This document shows positions 40,001 through 48,742 of a DNA stretch of 64,000 bases, piece by piece. Made by a program: the position numbers and the translations under genes. Under the pieces are notes generated by a model, which made no database searches, was not told the DNA's origin, and saw only the letters and a program-made list of their open reading frames with translations. Origin of the DNA: Xenorhabdus mauleonii (lineage in GTDB: Bacteria; Pseudomonadota; Gammaproteobacteria; Enterobacterales; Enterobacteriaceae). The stretch spans positions 310,001 to 374,000 of the forward strand of contig NZ_FORG01000002.1 in NCBI RefSeq assembly GCF_900113945.1, given 5' to 3'. How positions within the stretch are numbered: the first letter of the stretch is position 1; each line of letters starts with the position of its first letter.

Positions 40001-42122
40001 TCAAACGCGCCCTTAAATCCTGAGCTGCATATTTGTTCCCTTTGGCATCAGCATAAACTATTGCAAATTCTGCCAGTGAGTTGTCATCCACGTTATAGCG
40101 GCTTTCATCATGACCAGTGTAATAGTCATAGATGGTTTTTTTATTGAAAAGTGGCCGTATGCCAACTAACAGATCCGCCGGCCAGATTGCCTGCTCTGTG
40201 CGACGTGTCACCGGACGCCCTCCAGATTCAAGCAAACTGGCTTGCATGATGACTTTTACCGGAGAGGCAACAGATTTCCAATTATCTTCACTGGCCGAAA
40301 GCGTTGCTTTTCCTTTGCTGTTCAGGGTGATATCAAACTCATCCAATGTTCGGTTCAAGTCTGTTTCTTTTATAGAGCCAAACTCGTATCCCGGCAGTTT
40401 TGCTACTGCGTTACGGGCTGGGCGCAGGAATAATTGCCCTTGCAGGCGGTTATCCGCAGCGGGTGCCCCGTACAGGTAACGGCCCGTTACATCAAATTCA
40501 ACTGCTTCGCCTGTCAATATCGGTTGGTTATCACTATTGCCGGTTATTTCCAATGCCATGCGTTCAGGCATGAAATCTTCAACGTTAAATTTATAATAAC
40601 GTGGCGTCTTATCACCTAAGTCAAATCTCAGTGACCACATGCCGGTTTCAGCATTACGAGGAATCGGGTAGCGGTATTGGTAAAGGCCATTTTCAGCTTG
40701 CCAAACAAAACTGCGAACAATTTGATTGTCGGCTTTTAATATATCTACTTTAACTGGCTGTGGCTTGAGCGGGCGACCATCGGCATCGCGCAATAATCCG
40801 TTGATAATCAATGTCTCGCCGGGCCGGTACAGATCTCTTGGGCCAAAGGCAAAAAACTGTTTGCTATATCCTTGCGGGCCACCAACATCAAACTCAGAGA
40901 GATCCAATGCCGGTGTATTCAAGTCAATTATGCTGGTACTGCCGCTTTCGGTAGCCAGCAATAACTTCGCTTCATTGATTTTATCAAGTGATGCATGCCC
41001 GTTACTGTCCGTTGTCGTTTTTGCCAAAAGCTGACCTTTGGCATCCAACAGGCGGATCTCAACATTTTTCAGGCTGGAACCTTGCGCCAATGATTGAGTG
41101 AAGATATCTACCCTGTCCAGATAACTGTGCATGGAAACACCAATATCACTGAGTGTGAACAGGGTGGCGGGATTACTGTAGCTATATTTCCCTGCTTGCT
41201 GCATAACGGCCAGATAAACACCCTCTTTTTGCAGCTCTTTGATATTTTTGAGCGGGAGCAATAATTTTTCGCGGGTATTGGCAGTGGGGTTGAGATCAAA
41301 GCGACCGGTGTAAACTAACTCAGTTTCTTTCAGCAGTTCACCAGAATCCCAATACTCCACGTTATTGCGGTATTGCCAATTAGCAATGAATGAGGGTAAT
41401 GACTGCTCTTTGACCCGGAAAAAGTTGACATCTACGCGGTCAACATTGAGTGCCAGTACTGGTAGCCCTTCAGCGACTTTACTGGGCAATAATAACCCCT
41501 TGCTGGTAAAGCCAACCGTCGGTGTAATAGGGGCTGTATTAATTGTTTTTTCATAGGCAGTCGCTAGCTGACGCTCATTTATGCCTTTTACACCCTTGTC
41601 AATTGTCAAACGTAATTCACGTGCCGGCGGTAAGTGACGCAACCTGAGTTCTTTTTGGTTATTGGAAAGCTCCCATGCGCCGTCCAATTTCCCTGATTTC
41701 ACATCAATAAGGTGGACTTTTTGTGAAAAATCTTGGTCAGGATCTAAAGGAATGGAAAAAGTAACCACCATTGCGCTGGCCCCACCCAATTGCAATTCAG
41801 AGGCATCTAAAATAGTGACATTTTTACCTGCATAACGCTGCGCTGGAGATTGAGATACCTGTTTTTCGGTACTGGAAGACGTTAGTTGTGCAGCGGATGT
41901 TTCCTGTTTTTCCCGGTCTGTTCGCTGATTATCTTGGGACTGGGTAATATTTTGTTGTTTGTTATCTTCTGATTGAGTGCTATCTGTTTTAGTTTTATCT
42001 GTATTCTCGGCTTGATCGCACCCAGACAGCGTGAAGAGTGAAAATAGCGCAGCAAGCATTATTGCAAGGCATCGTTTTTTCCTTGCTGCCTTTTGCCAGA
42101 ATTGACATTGATACATAACCAT
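37035..42122 (-). CDS. yfhM: bacterial alpha-2-macroglobulin lipoprotein (YfhM)
   Basis: 1695-residue periplasmic, membrane-anchored protease trap. Lipobox LSGC at about residue 35, followed by a Gln/Asn/Thr-rich linker. Macroglobulin-like domains follow, then the thioester motif CLEQ at about residue 1228 (GCLEQTISGLYPSLY) that covalently captures attacking proteases, and the TED and C-terminal receptor-like domains. The start at 42122 has AAGGA close upstream; an in-frame ATG lies two codons later. Coupled to pbpC, as is typical. Confidence 0.95.
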   Translation of the reverse strand: MVMYQCQFWQKAARKKRCLAIMLAALFSLFTLSGCDQAENTDKTKTDSTQSEDNKQQNITQSQDNQRTDREKQETSAAQLTSSSTEKQVSQSPAQRYAGKNVTILDASELQLGGASAMVVTFSIPLDPDQDFSQKVHLIDVKSGKLDGAWELSNNQKELRLRHLPPARELRLTIDKGVKGINERQLATAYEKTINTAPITPTVGFTSKGLLLPSKVAEGLPVLALNVDRVDVNFFRVKEQSLPSFIANWQYRNNVEYWDSGELLKETELVYTGRFDLNPTANTREKLLLPLKNIKELQKEGVYLAVMQQAGKYSYSNPATLFTLSDIGVSMHSYLDRVDIFTQSLAQGSSLKNVEIRLLDAKGQLLAKTTTDSNGHASLDKINEAKLLLATESGSTSIIDLNTPALDLSEFDVGGPQGYSKQFFAFGPRDLYRPGETLIINGLLRDADGRPLKPQPVKVDILKADNQIVRSFVWQAENGLYQYRYPIPRNAETGMWSLRFDLGDKTPRYYKFNVEDFMPERMALEITGNSDNQPILTGEAVEFDVTGRYLYGAPAADNRLQGQLFLRPARNAVAKLPGYEFGSIKETDLNRTLDEFDITLNSKGKATLSASEDNWKSVASPVKVIMQASLLESGGRPVTRRTEQAIWPADLLVGIRPLFNKKTIYDYYTGHDESRYNVDDNSLAEFAIVYADAKGNKYAAQDLRARLIYERRDYYWRWSSNNGWQSGYDQKDLLMEDEPLQIAKNGTAKISFPVEWGSYRIEIVNPQNQLVTSLNFWAGYSWQDNTGGTGAVRPDQVQMSLDKPAYKPGDKVKLRMLAPQEGKGYLLVESSEGPLWWQEIDVPAKGLNIDVPIDKSWARHDLYLTAVVVRPGDKSRHATPKRAIGVLHLPLMDEGRKLDIALSAPDKIRPNQDLKVKIKATPQQGNPLPKQVYVLLSAVDTGVLSITDFKTPDPYEAFFGRKRYGADQYDVYGHLIEAEGRQANLRFGGDGDDSSFERGGKKPLTEVKIIAEQAKPVVLNANGEGEITLPIPDFNGELRLMAQTWSDNEFGHSERKIIVAAPVVTQMSLPRFMAGGDQSLLSLDLTNLTEQPQILTLDFAAEGLIKLHGMTSKKLILEKGKRTTLQIPVKAVHGFGQGEIFLTINGLNLPDENLTQYKNSWKIGVRPAHPAKTLQFANVLHHGQDWQLSPAAISDLAPETLEGQLLLTSRPPLQIARYIRELYAYPYGCLEQTISGLYPSLYSNEVELKKLGIKTQSDEARRTAIERGITHLLSMQRHNGSFSLWDRNGSEEFWLTAYATDFLYRAIQQGYSVPTDALKAANNRLLRYLQDKSIIDARYSRSLSAAQFAVQAYAGLVLANQQKAPLSGLRQLYERREMAGSGLSLVQLGIALKIMGDNTRGDKAVDLGVRKSRKSDHSLGDYGSIIRDDAQIVSLLTEHKMLLKERDEKLLDLSNELTTRHYFSTQESNALYLAGRYFINESEQPWKAAINQQMPPLNYDRALTDTLTAEQLLKGVDISNRGDSTLYSRLNVVGYPLNTPTPYSNVLNIERTYLDLEGKPTYFDRMRSGEMVVVKLKISATQAVPDALVVDLLPAGLEIENQNLANSSASLGESASGLQYSIEEMQKEDIRHIEYRDDRFVAAVAVPAYKSVTLLYLARAVAPGVYQIPAPQVESMYVPYWRAVGSTNPTLEIVR

Positions 42123-42506
42123 AATCCTTATTATTTACAGGACAATCTAAGATATTATTTTTTATGGATATTCATATGATGCAGGGATTTAGATATACCT
42201 AAAGGAAAGAAAACGCTTTTTACTCTTCCTTTGCCATGTCGTCATGTAATCCATTATTGTGATTTATGATACTGGTTATCATGCACAATCAAAGCGTAGA
42301 AAAAATAACGGAATTTCCATCCGGAATAAAACTTACCCGGCACTTTTGCCCTATATTTTTTCAATTCTTCGATAGTTCTCGCACTTATTAGATAAATTCG
42401 AGGATTTTTTCATTGCAGCCAAATTGCAACGAGTCATAGGGCAAAAGTTAATCCCGTGTATTCTTGCGCTGACATGCGTTTTTACGCTGACATAAGGGGC
42501 AGAAAT
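42123..42506. other. intergenic region upstream of yfhM with a 107-bp inverted-repeat element
   Basis: 384 bp with no gene. Apart from the yfhM promoter (not placed), its notable content is the 13-bp inverted-repeat pair at 42342-42448, described separately. Confidence 0.55.
42342..42448. repeat. 107-bp segment bounded by perfect 13-bp inverted repeats
   Basis: ACTTTTGCCCTAT at 42342-42354 and its exact complement ATAGGGCAAAAGT at 42436-42448, with 81 bp of AT-rich DNA between. Size and termini suit a MITE or a long stem-loop; no ORF inside and no clear target duplication. Confidence 0.6.
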
Positions 42507-42935
42507 TTATTGATTGATAACAGGAATAGTATCTCGCAGCCAACTGCCTAATTTTCTCTGATAGAAAGGTTGTGTATGCTGAATCAAATAGTGGCTGATT
42601 CCCCCTTCTGTTTCGTCAAGCAGGCAAAAATCAACGGAATCGTCTTCGTCAAGGTATTCACAGGTCAGATTGCCAGCGTCTTGAATTATCTTGTCTATTT
42701 CAGATTCTGGCGGAGAATCACTGAACTCCAAACCAATTAACAGATTGGGTTTCTCATCTGTATTTTTATCATGGAACATGGTCAAAAAAGCCCGTCGGAC
42801 GGGTTTATGCTGCTTGAATAAATCACTCAAGGCTTCGATAAGTTGGGCGGGTTGTTCTTCTGGCTGGCTGAGGGTAATACGGCTTCCACTGGGAACCATT
42901 ATTTCGGTAGCAACAGACCCATTTGACAAACTCAT
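42507..42935 (-). CDS. sseB: SseB C-terminal-domain protein (half length)
   Basis: 142 residues matching only the C-terminal half of E. coli SseB (258 aa): PAQLIEALSDLFKQHKPVRRAF, PNLLIGLEF, and GISHYLIQHTQPFYQR. The N-terminal SseB domain is absent; the 190 bp upstream cannot encode it. A good GGAG sits before the ATG, so the short form looks like the genuine gene product. SseB overproduction is linked to serine sensitivity and its mechanism is unclear. Next to pepB, as in E. coli. Confidence 0.88.
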   Translation of the reverse strand: MSLSNGSVATEIMVPSGSRITLSQPEEQPAQLIEALSDLFKQHKPVRRAFLTMFHDKNTDEKPNLLIGLEFSDSPPESEIDKIIQDAGNLTCEYLDEDDSVDFCLLDETEGGISHYLIQHTQPFYQRKLGSWLRDTIPVINQ

Positions 42936-43057
42936 GAAAATCTCCGAACTATGTTGTTTAAACTGAAGTTAAGCGCAAAATTAAATACAAAATTCAGCCT
43001 ATCATTCATTGCAGTGTAGCTAAATTCGGTACAGCTAATCATGTTGGAAAGCGCAAT

Positions 43058-43083
43058 GATAGCCTCCCACCAGAGAGGCTATC
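43058..43083 (-). terminator. hairpin after pepB
   Basis: Perfect arms GATAGCCTC/GAGGCTATC, loop of 8. No strong T-run, so a weak terminator or stabilising hairpin between pepB and sseB. Confidence 0.55.
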
Positions 43084-43123
43084 AAGAAAAGTAACTCGAA
43101 GGTGCTGGTGTTTATCTCACCTT

Positions 43124-44419
43124 TTATTTTGCTTTAGCCAGCAACAAATTGGCAATCGTGCGCACGCCACATCCCGTTGCACCCGCAGACCACTGTTCAA
43201 CCGCTGATTTACGGTAGGTTGCAGAGCAATCGATATGTATCCAGCCTTTTTTGTAGTTCTCTACAAAGTGAGACAGGAATGCCGCTGCGGTACTTGCTCC
43301 CGCACTATGTGCAGGTGATGCAATGTTGTTTAATTCAGCAAAATTAGAAGGCAGTTGACCACGATGGAATTCTGCCAACGGCAAACGCCAGAACAATTCA
43401 TTTTCAGAGTCAGCCGCTGCCAATAAATCTTGAGCCAATTGATCATCAAAACTGAATATAGCGTGGTAATCCCCGCCCACCGCATTTTTGGCTGCGCCAG
43501 TCAACGTTGCGGCATCAATGATCAACGGCGCTTTTTCCGCGCTGGCATCAATCAAGCCATCAGCCAGTACCAGACGCCCTTCTGCGTCGGTATTCATGAC
43601 TTCAACGGTTTTACCGTTACGGTAACGAATAATGTCACCCAATTTGAATGCATTACCACTGACCATATTATCTGCAATGCACAGGAACAGTTTTACCCGA
43701 TGTTGCAAACCACGGCTGATTGCCAAGGCCAATGCTCCTGTCAATGTTGCTGAACCGCCCATGTCCGACTTCATTGCATCCATGAACGCAGAAGGTTTAA
43801 TGCTGTATCCACCTGAGTCGAAGGTAATGCCTTTACCTACCAAACAAACGGCAACCGGCGCTTTTTCATCTTTCGTCGGGTTAAAATCCAATGCAAGGAA
43901 AACTGGTTCACGGGAAGAGCCACGGCCAACGGTATGCACACCAGAATAGCCCTGTTCACGCAATGCATCGCCTTTAATGATGCTATAGCTCACAGCATCA
44001 CCAGCTACGCCAGTCAATAAATCAATTGCTCGTTGGGCAAGGTTCTCTGGCCCCAAATCTTCCGCCGGAAGGTTGATGGTATCACGTACCCAATCAATGA
44101 ATTTGATTCTGCTTTCCAGCTCTTGTTTTTCCTGAGCCGGCAGTTGTGGCCATTCGATAGTGCGCAATCCCTTGGGAGAACGGAAACCTAACCAGAATGC
44201 CCAACTTTTTTCCAAATCCCAATCATCACCGACTAAAGCAACGCTGCGAATTCCTTGACTGTCAATTTTGCGCCCTGCGCGCTGGATGGCTCCTAATTTT
44301 CCATTTCCTTCCAAATGGATGGTGATCCCCTGCTCGCCCGAACTAATTAATGCTTTTTCACCCCAGCAAGCGTTAGCCAATTCATAAGACAGTGTTATTG
44401 GCATGATTTGTTTTGTCAT
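43124..44419 (-). CDS. pepB: peptidase B (leucyl aminopeptidase family M17)
   Basis: Cytosolic dinuclear metal aminopeptidase that recycles peptides, including Cys-Gly. 431 residues; M17 signature [14 protein letters not shown], lysine/metal motifs [19 protein letters not shown] and SDMGGSATL. Downstream of the isc operon, separated by an ERIC element and the isc terminator. Confidence 0.96.
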   Translation of the reverse strand: MTKQIMPITLSYELANACWGEKALISSGEQGITIHLEGNGKLGAIQRAGRKIDSQGIRSVALVGDDWDLEKSWAFWLGFRSPKGLRTIEWPQLPAQEKQELESRIKFIDWVRDTINLPAEDLGPENLAQRAIDLLTGVAGDAVSYSIIKGDALREQGYSGVHTVGRGSSREPVFLALDFNPTKDEKAPVAVCLVGKGITFDSGGYSIKPSAFMDAMKSDMGGSATLTGALALAISRGLQHRVKLFLCIADNMVSGNAFKLGDIIRYRNGKTVEVMNTDAEGRLVLADGLIDASAEKAPLIIDAATLTGAAKNAVGGDYHAIFSFDDQLAQDLLAAADSENELFWRLPLAEFHRGQLPSNFAELNNIASPAHSAGASTAAAFLSHFVENYKKGWIHIDCSATYRKSAVEQWSAGATGCGVRTIANLLLAKAK

Positions 44420-44465
44420 TTTATCTCACTTCTTATTGTTCACTGCGTCACATCAATCATTGTGC

Positions 44466-44673
44466 TATACCCTTCGTCTTTCAAGTTGCCCTTTGTTGAC
44501 TGCGCTCATTCACCCCGGTCACCGTTTTTATCAACATACGGTTATCTATGCACCCGGGGATTATGAGAGGCTCCTGTCTCTCACCGCAGGCCAGCTTTTG
44601 GCTGTTTAAATTCGTTCCCAACGAATTTGTCATTCCCTGCCGCCGCGATGCAATTTGAAATCCATTGGGTACA
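44466..44673. repeat. ERIC element with a ~75-bp internal insertion
   Basis: About 208 bp. The outer parts fit ERIC (TATACCCTTCGTCTTTCAAG; TTGACTGCGCTCATTCACCC; GGGGATT; then TGCCGCC and AATTTGAAATCCATTGGGTA). The extra ~75 bp between GGGGATT and TGCCGCC contains two small hairpins (TGAGAGG..CTCTCA and AAATTCGT/ACGAATTT), so it looks like a secondary insertion. Confidence 0.75.
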
Positions 44674-44714
44674 CATAAGATAGATCGTTGCTTCACAGAA
44701 GGATTGATTAATAT

Positions 44715-44739
44715 AAAAAAACTGGCGATTGCCAGTTTT
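44715..44739 (-). terminator. isc operon terminator
   Basis: Minus strand arms AAAACTGGC/GCCAGTTTT then a run of T, about 80 bp past the iscX stop. Confidence 0.85.
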
Positions 44740-44820
44740 CCATTGCATTCAAGACTATGCCAAATTTTTAAGCAAAAATCAGTGAATTAGCGCTATTTTT
44801 TGTTGTAAACAAATTTTGCG

Positions 44821-45015
44821 CTATTCGTACTCATCCAGCCATACTGTCAAAATCGCTTCCAGTATTTTTTCGTTAGATTTTTGTGGGTCATCGTCAAAAC
44901 CGTCCAATTCACAGATCCATCCATGCATATCGGTAAAACGCACTGTTTTTGGATCCAAATCTGGAAATTTATCATACAGGGCTTCGCCAATTTCTTGGCT
45001 GTCAGACCATTTCAT
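44821..45015 (-). CDS. iscX: IscX (YfhJ), Fe-S assembly adaptor
   Basis: 64-residue acidic protein with a winged-helix fold that binds IscS and iron and modulates cluster synthesis. Full length, with the invariant [14 protein letters not shown] and the acidic C-terminus WLDEYE. Last gene of the isc operon, 16 bp after fdx. Confidence 0.96.
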   Translation of the reverse strand: MKWSDSQEIGEALYDKFPDLDPKTVRFTDMHGWICELDGFDDDPQKSNEKILEAILTVWLDEYE

Positions 45016-45031
45016 GTCCTATTTTCTCCTG

Positions 45032-45367
45032 TCAGTGCTCACGTGCATGGTTAATGGTGTATTTAGGGATTTCAACAACTAAATCCTCATCGGTAACTTT
45101 AGCCTGACAGCTCAAGCGGCTTTCAGGCTCCAGCCCCCATGCTTTGTCCAACATGTCATCTTCCAGTTCAGAGCTTTCATCCAGTGAGTCAAACCCTTCT
45201 CTGATGATGCAGTGACACGTGGTACATGCACAGGATTTTTCACAGGCATGTTCAATTTCAATACCGTTACGCAATGCAACGTCCAGAATTGATTCGCCTT
45301 CTTGAGCGTCTAAAACAGCACCTTCAGGGCAAAGTTCATTGTGAGGTAAAAATACAATTTTAGGCAT
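45032..45367 (-). CDS. fdx: 2Fe-2S ferredoxin of the isc system
   Basis: 111-residue adrenodoxin-type [2Fe-2S] ferredoxin supplying electrons for cluster assembly. Ligand cysteines sit in [12 protein letters not shown] and in RLSCQAKV. 2 bp after hscA, so translation is coupled. Confidence 0.97.
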   Translation of the reverse strand: MPKIVFLPHNELCPEGAVLDAQEGESILDVALRNGIEIEHACEKSCACTTCHCIIREGFDSLDESSELEDDMLDKAWGLEPESRLSCQAKVTDEDLVVEIPKYTINHAREH

Positions 45368-45369
45368 AA

Positions 45370-47217
45370 TTAAATCTCATCCACAGAGTGACCCGCCAAA
45401 GCCCGGCGGATTGATGTATCCATACGGCGCGCGGCAAATTCCTGCGTTTGCTTGTCCAATTGTTTAATTGCACTTTCAATCGCATCAGGAGAACTCCCCT
45501 GAGCACATTCAATTAATACTTGTACCGCTTCGTCAATGGCGGTGTGTTCTTCTTGGCTCAGTAAATCAGCATCTTTTTCCAGCGCGCTCGTTAAACTTTC
45601 CAAAACTCGGGCAGCTTCTACTTTTTGTTCTGCCAGTTTACGTGCCTGAATGTCTTCCTGCGCGTTGGTCATAGAATCTCTGAGCATGCGCGCAATTTCT
45701 TCATCAGATAAGCCGTAGGAAGGTTTTACCTGAATGGAAGATTCAACACCCGTGGATTTTTCCAATGCACTGACGCTCAACAGGCCATCGGCATCCACTT
45801 GAAAGGTCACGCGAATATGCGCACCACCTGCCGGCAAGGCCGGGATGCCACGCAATGTAAAACGTGCCAGAGAACGGCAATCATTGACCAGTTCTCTTTC
45901 TCCCTGCACCACATGGATACTCATCGCGCTTTGACCATCTTTGAAAGTGGTAAATTCTTGCGCTCTTGCGACAGGGATTGTGGTATTGCGTGGGATGACT
46001 TTTTCAACCAGCCCGCCCATCGTTTCTAACCCAAGGGAGAGTGGAATAACATCCAATAACAACATTTCGCTGTCAGGTTTGTTGCCTACCAAAATATCGG
46101 CTTGAATGGCAGCACCAACCGCAACTACTTTGTCGGGGTCAATAGAGGTTAATGGAGTTCTATCAAAAAACGCGCCCACGGTGCTGCGTACCAATGGCAC
46201 ACGCGTTGAGCCGCCTACCATGACAACCTGTAGAACTTCATCAGCCGTGACACCCGCATCTTTCAGCGCTCGACGGCAGGAAAGTAGTGTGCGTTTTGTC
46301 AGTGGCGTGATCAGCTCGTTGAATTCAGTGCGAGTAATATGACCTTGCCAGCCAGCAATATTGATTTCAGCGCTATCCGCTTCACTCAAGGTAATTTTGG
46401 CTGCGGTGGCAATGTCCAGTAATTGTCGCTGTAGCCCGTGGTCATTATCCGTAATTCCCGCTTGTTCACGGATCCAATTTGCCAACAGTAAGTCAAAATC
46501 GTCACCGCCCAAAGCAGTATCACCGCCTGTGGCCAACACTTCAAATACACCCCGACTCAGGCGCAGAATCGAAACGTCGAATGTACCGCCACCGAGATCA
46601 TAAACAGCGATAACGCCTTCCTGACCAGAGTCAAGACCATAGGCAATCGCGGCTGCCGTGGGTTCATTCAAAAGACGCAGGACATGCAAGCCAGCCAAGC
46701 GGGCTGCATCTTTGGTTCCCTGACGCTGTGCATCATCAAAATAAGCAGGGACTGTTATTACAACACCATCAAGTTTGCCATCCAGAGTTTCTTCTGCCCG
46801 TTGTGCCAACGATTTCAATATGTCAGCAGAAACCTGAATAGGATCAACCAAACCTGAAGCTGTCTTGATCAACGGCAGGCCATTTTCACTTGCCTGAAGC
46901 TGGTAGGGTAAATTCGGGTAACGCTGCTGAATGTCAGCCAAAGAGCGCCCCATCATCCGCTTGACTGAACTCACGGTATTAACGGGATCCGATGCCGCTT
47001 GCTGGCGTGCCAACCAACCAACCTGAATGTCTTCTTTACGATATTGTACAACGGAAGGAAGCAAGTGACGGTTTTCACTATCCGCCAACGTCTCAGCCTG
47101 ACCACTGCGGACAGTTGCAACCAGAGAGTGGGTTGTACCCAGATCAATCCCCGCAGCCAGACGGCGCTGGTGTGGTGCGGCAGATAAACCCGGTTCGCTG
47201 ATTTGTAATAAAGCCAT
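45370..47217 (-). CDS. hscA: Hsp70-class chaperone HscA
   Basis: 615-residue specialised Hsp70 that, with HscB, releases clusters from IscU. Begins [11 protein letters not shown] at 47217 with GGGG upstream, as in E. coli (616 aa); the frame reaches 47271 but that stretch is repeat-rich spacer. ATPase motifs [27 protein letters not shown] and [11 protein letters not shown]. The substrate domain recognises the LPPVK loop of IscU. An unusual 99-bp repetitive spacer separates it from hscB. Confidence 0.97.
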   Translation of the reverse strand: MALLQISEPGLSAAPHQRRLAAGIDLGTTHSLVATVRSGQAETLADSENRHLLPSVVQYRKEDIQVGWLARQQAASDPVNTVSSVKRMMGRSLADIQQRYPNLPYQLQASENGLPLIKTASGLVDPIQVSADILKSLAQRAEETLDGKLDGVVITVPAYFDDAQRQGTKDAARLAGLHVLRLLNEPTAAAIAYGLDSGQEGVIAVYDLGGGTFDVSILRLSRGVFEVLATGGDTALGGDDFDLLLANWIREQAGITDNDHGLQRQLLDIATAAKITLSEADSAEINIAGWQGHITRTEFNELITPLTKRTLLSCRRALKDAGVTADEVLQVVMVGGSTRVPLVRSTVGAFFDRTPLTSIDPDKVVAVGAAIQADILVGNKPDSEMLLLDVIPLSLGLETMGGLVEKVIPRNTTIPVARAQEFTTFKDGQSAMSIHVVQGERELVNDCRSLARFTLRGIPALPAGGAHIRVTFQVDADGLLSVSALEKSTGVESSIQVKPSYGLSDEEIARMLRDSMTNAQEDIQARKLAEQKVEAARVLESLTSALEKDADLLSQEEHTAIDEAVQVLIECAQGSSPDAIESAIKQLDKQTQEFAARRMDTSIRRALAGHSVDEI

Positions 47218-47247
47218 GTGTGCCCCTTTAAATCTACTCAGCCGATA

Positions 47248-47306
47248 TCTATTCAACTGAAAGGTATTCAACTGAAATTCATTCAGCCAAAAGCTATTTC
47301 AACTCA
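47248..47306. repeat. degenerate tandem repeats in the hscB-hscA spacer
   Basis: Repeats of the form TATTCAACTGAAA at about 15-bp period (47250, 47265, then diverged copies). They inflate the spacer to 99 bp, far longer than the compact spacers in the rest of the operon. Confidence 0.6.
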
Positions 47307-47316
47307 TGCTAATTAG

Positions 47317-47838
47317 CTAAAAATCATCCAGCAGCCGCTCTTCCAGCAATTCAACCTGCTGTTGCAATCTATCCAAAAAGCGTAATTTACGGACGGTATC
47401 GGCTGCAATTGACCATTCAGCAATGTCGAGTTGTTGTTCCATCTGCTCACTGCGCGTTTTAATCATTTTATTGAGGCGAGATGAGAAACCAGACAGTGCT
47501 GTTTCTGGATCTGGGCTGTGTTCAATGGCATCAAGTTCTTCGCGCAATTCCAACTGTTGCATCAGGAAATCAGTATCCTGCATAGTGTGCTGTTCGTTGG
47601 ACAGATCATACCCTTGCTGCGACAGCATATATTCTGCACGTTTCAGGGGATGTTTCAGCGTTTGGTAACCCGCATTGATAGTAGCTGCTTGTTGGAGTGC
47701 CAGCGTTTTTTCACGTTCTGGCTGGTTGGCAAAACGGTCAGGGTGAAACTGTCGTTGCAATTCTTGATAGCGGGTTGCCAACAGTTCACGGTCAATCGCA
47801 TAACGCGCAGGCAGCCCAAATAAAGTAAAATAGTCCAT
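47317..47838 (-). CDS. hscB: J-domain co-chaperone HscB
   Basis: 173-residue DnaJ-type cochaperone that brings IscU to HscA. J-domain with QFHPDRF (HPD motif about residues 37-39) at the N-terminus and a C-terminal helical IscU-binding domain ([11 protein letters not shown], rich in Glu/Leu). Full length. Upstream iscA is 43 bp away. Confidence 0.97.
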   Translation of the reverse strand: MDYFTLFGLPARYAIDRELLATRYQELQRQFHPDRFANQPEREKTLALQQAATINAGYQTLKHPLKRAEYMLSQQGYDLSNEQHTMQDTDFLMQQLELREELDAIEHSPDPETALSGFSSRLNKMIKTRSEQMEQQLDIAEWSIAADTVRKLRFLDRLQQQVELLEERLLDDF

Positions 47839-47881
47839 AAGTTACTCTTAGTTTCGCAAAGTGCGGAGCCAAAAAATGGGA

Positions 47882-48205
47882 TTAAACGTTGAAACTTTCC
47901 CCACAGCCGCACTCGCTGGAAACATTGGGGTTGTTGAATTTAAAGCCTTCATTCAGGCCTTCTTTAACAAAATCCAACTCAGTACCGTCAAGGTAAAGGA
48001 TACTTTTACCATCAACGATAACTTTTACGCCCTTATCTTCAAAAACTTGATCTTCTTCGTTAACCGCATCAACGAATTCAAGTACATATGCCATACCAGA
48101 GCAGCCGGATGTTCTCACTCCCAAACGCAACCCGATACCTTTTCCCCGATTGTCAAGGAAGGTCAAAATACGCTGGGCTGCACTTTCTGTCAGGGAAATT
48201 GACAT
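47882..48205 (-). CDS. iscA: A-type Fe-S carrier IscA
   Basis: 107-residue A-type carrier moving [4Fe-4S] clusters to apo-proteins. Start ATG 48205 ([12 protein letters not shown]) matches E. coli; the frame extends upstream to 48250 through an intergenic hairpin. Cluster cysteines in TSGCSGM and in [10 protein letters not shown]. Confidence 0.97.
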   Translation of the reverse strand: MSISLTESAAQRILTFLDNRGKGIGLRLGVRTSGCSGMAYVLEFVDAVNEEDQVFEDKGVKVIVDGKSILYLDGTELDFVKEGLNEGFKFNNPNVSSECGCGESFNV

Positions 48206-48233
48206 ACCACACCTCACTATTAAAACTAGCAAA

Positions 48234-48258
48234 GGTGGATATTGAACCAATATCCACC
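48234..48258 (-). promoter_or_regulatory. hairpin in the iscU-iscA gap
   Basis: Perfect 11-bp arms GGTGGATATTG/CAATATCCACC, loop GTT on the minus strand, followed by TTTG. It lies in the 126-bp gap between iscU and iscA and could set differential stability or attenuation within the isc mRNA. Confidence 0.65.
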
Positions 48259-48331
48259 AAAATTATTTTCTTTTTGTGAAACGTTTCGTGAAAAACATGC
48301 TTCTACAAAAGAAGTGATTCTATAAAGATGG

Positions 48332-48718
48332 CTATTTCGCCTGATGCTTGTTCTTGTAGTCAGCAATGGCTGCTTTAATCGCATCTTCTGCCAAAATAGA
48401 ACAGTGAATTTTCACTGGCGGCAGTTCTAATTCATCTGCGATCTGAGTATTTTTGATAGCCTCAGCCTGTTCCAGCGATTTTCCTTTCATCCACTCTGTT
48501 ACCAAAGAGCTGGATGCAATCGCCGAGCCGCAGCCATAGGTTTTAAAACGGGCATCTTCAATGATACCTTCATCGTTAACCTTGATTTGCAGTCGCATGA
48601 CGTCACCACAAGCAGGCGCACCTACCATGCCACTACCAACTGAAGGGTCTTCACTGTCGAATGAACCAACATTGCGTGGATTTTCGTAGTGATCAATTAC
48701 TTTGTCGCTGTAAGCCAT
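48332..48718 (-). CDS. iscU: Fe-S cluster scaffold IscU
   Basis: 128-residue scaffold on which clusters are built from IscS sulfur. Ligands C37 (GAPACGDV), C63 (YGCGSA), C106 (VKIHCSI), the LPPVK chaperone motif just before C106, and the conserved Asp39. 24 bp after iscS. Confidence 0.98.
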   Translation of the reverse strand: MAYSDKVIDHYENPRNVGSFDSEDPSVGSGMVGAPACGDVMRLQIKVNDEGIIEDARFKTYGCGSAIASSSLVTEWMKGKSLEQAEAIKNTQIADELELPPVKIHCSILAEDAIKAAIADYKNKHQAK

Positions 48719-48742
48719 ATCGTTACTCCTGAAACCGTCTGA

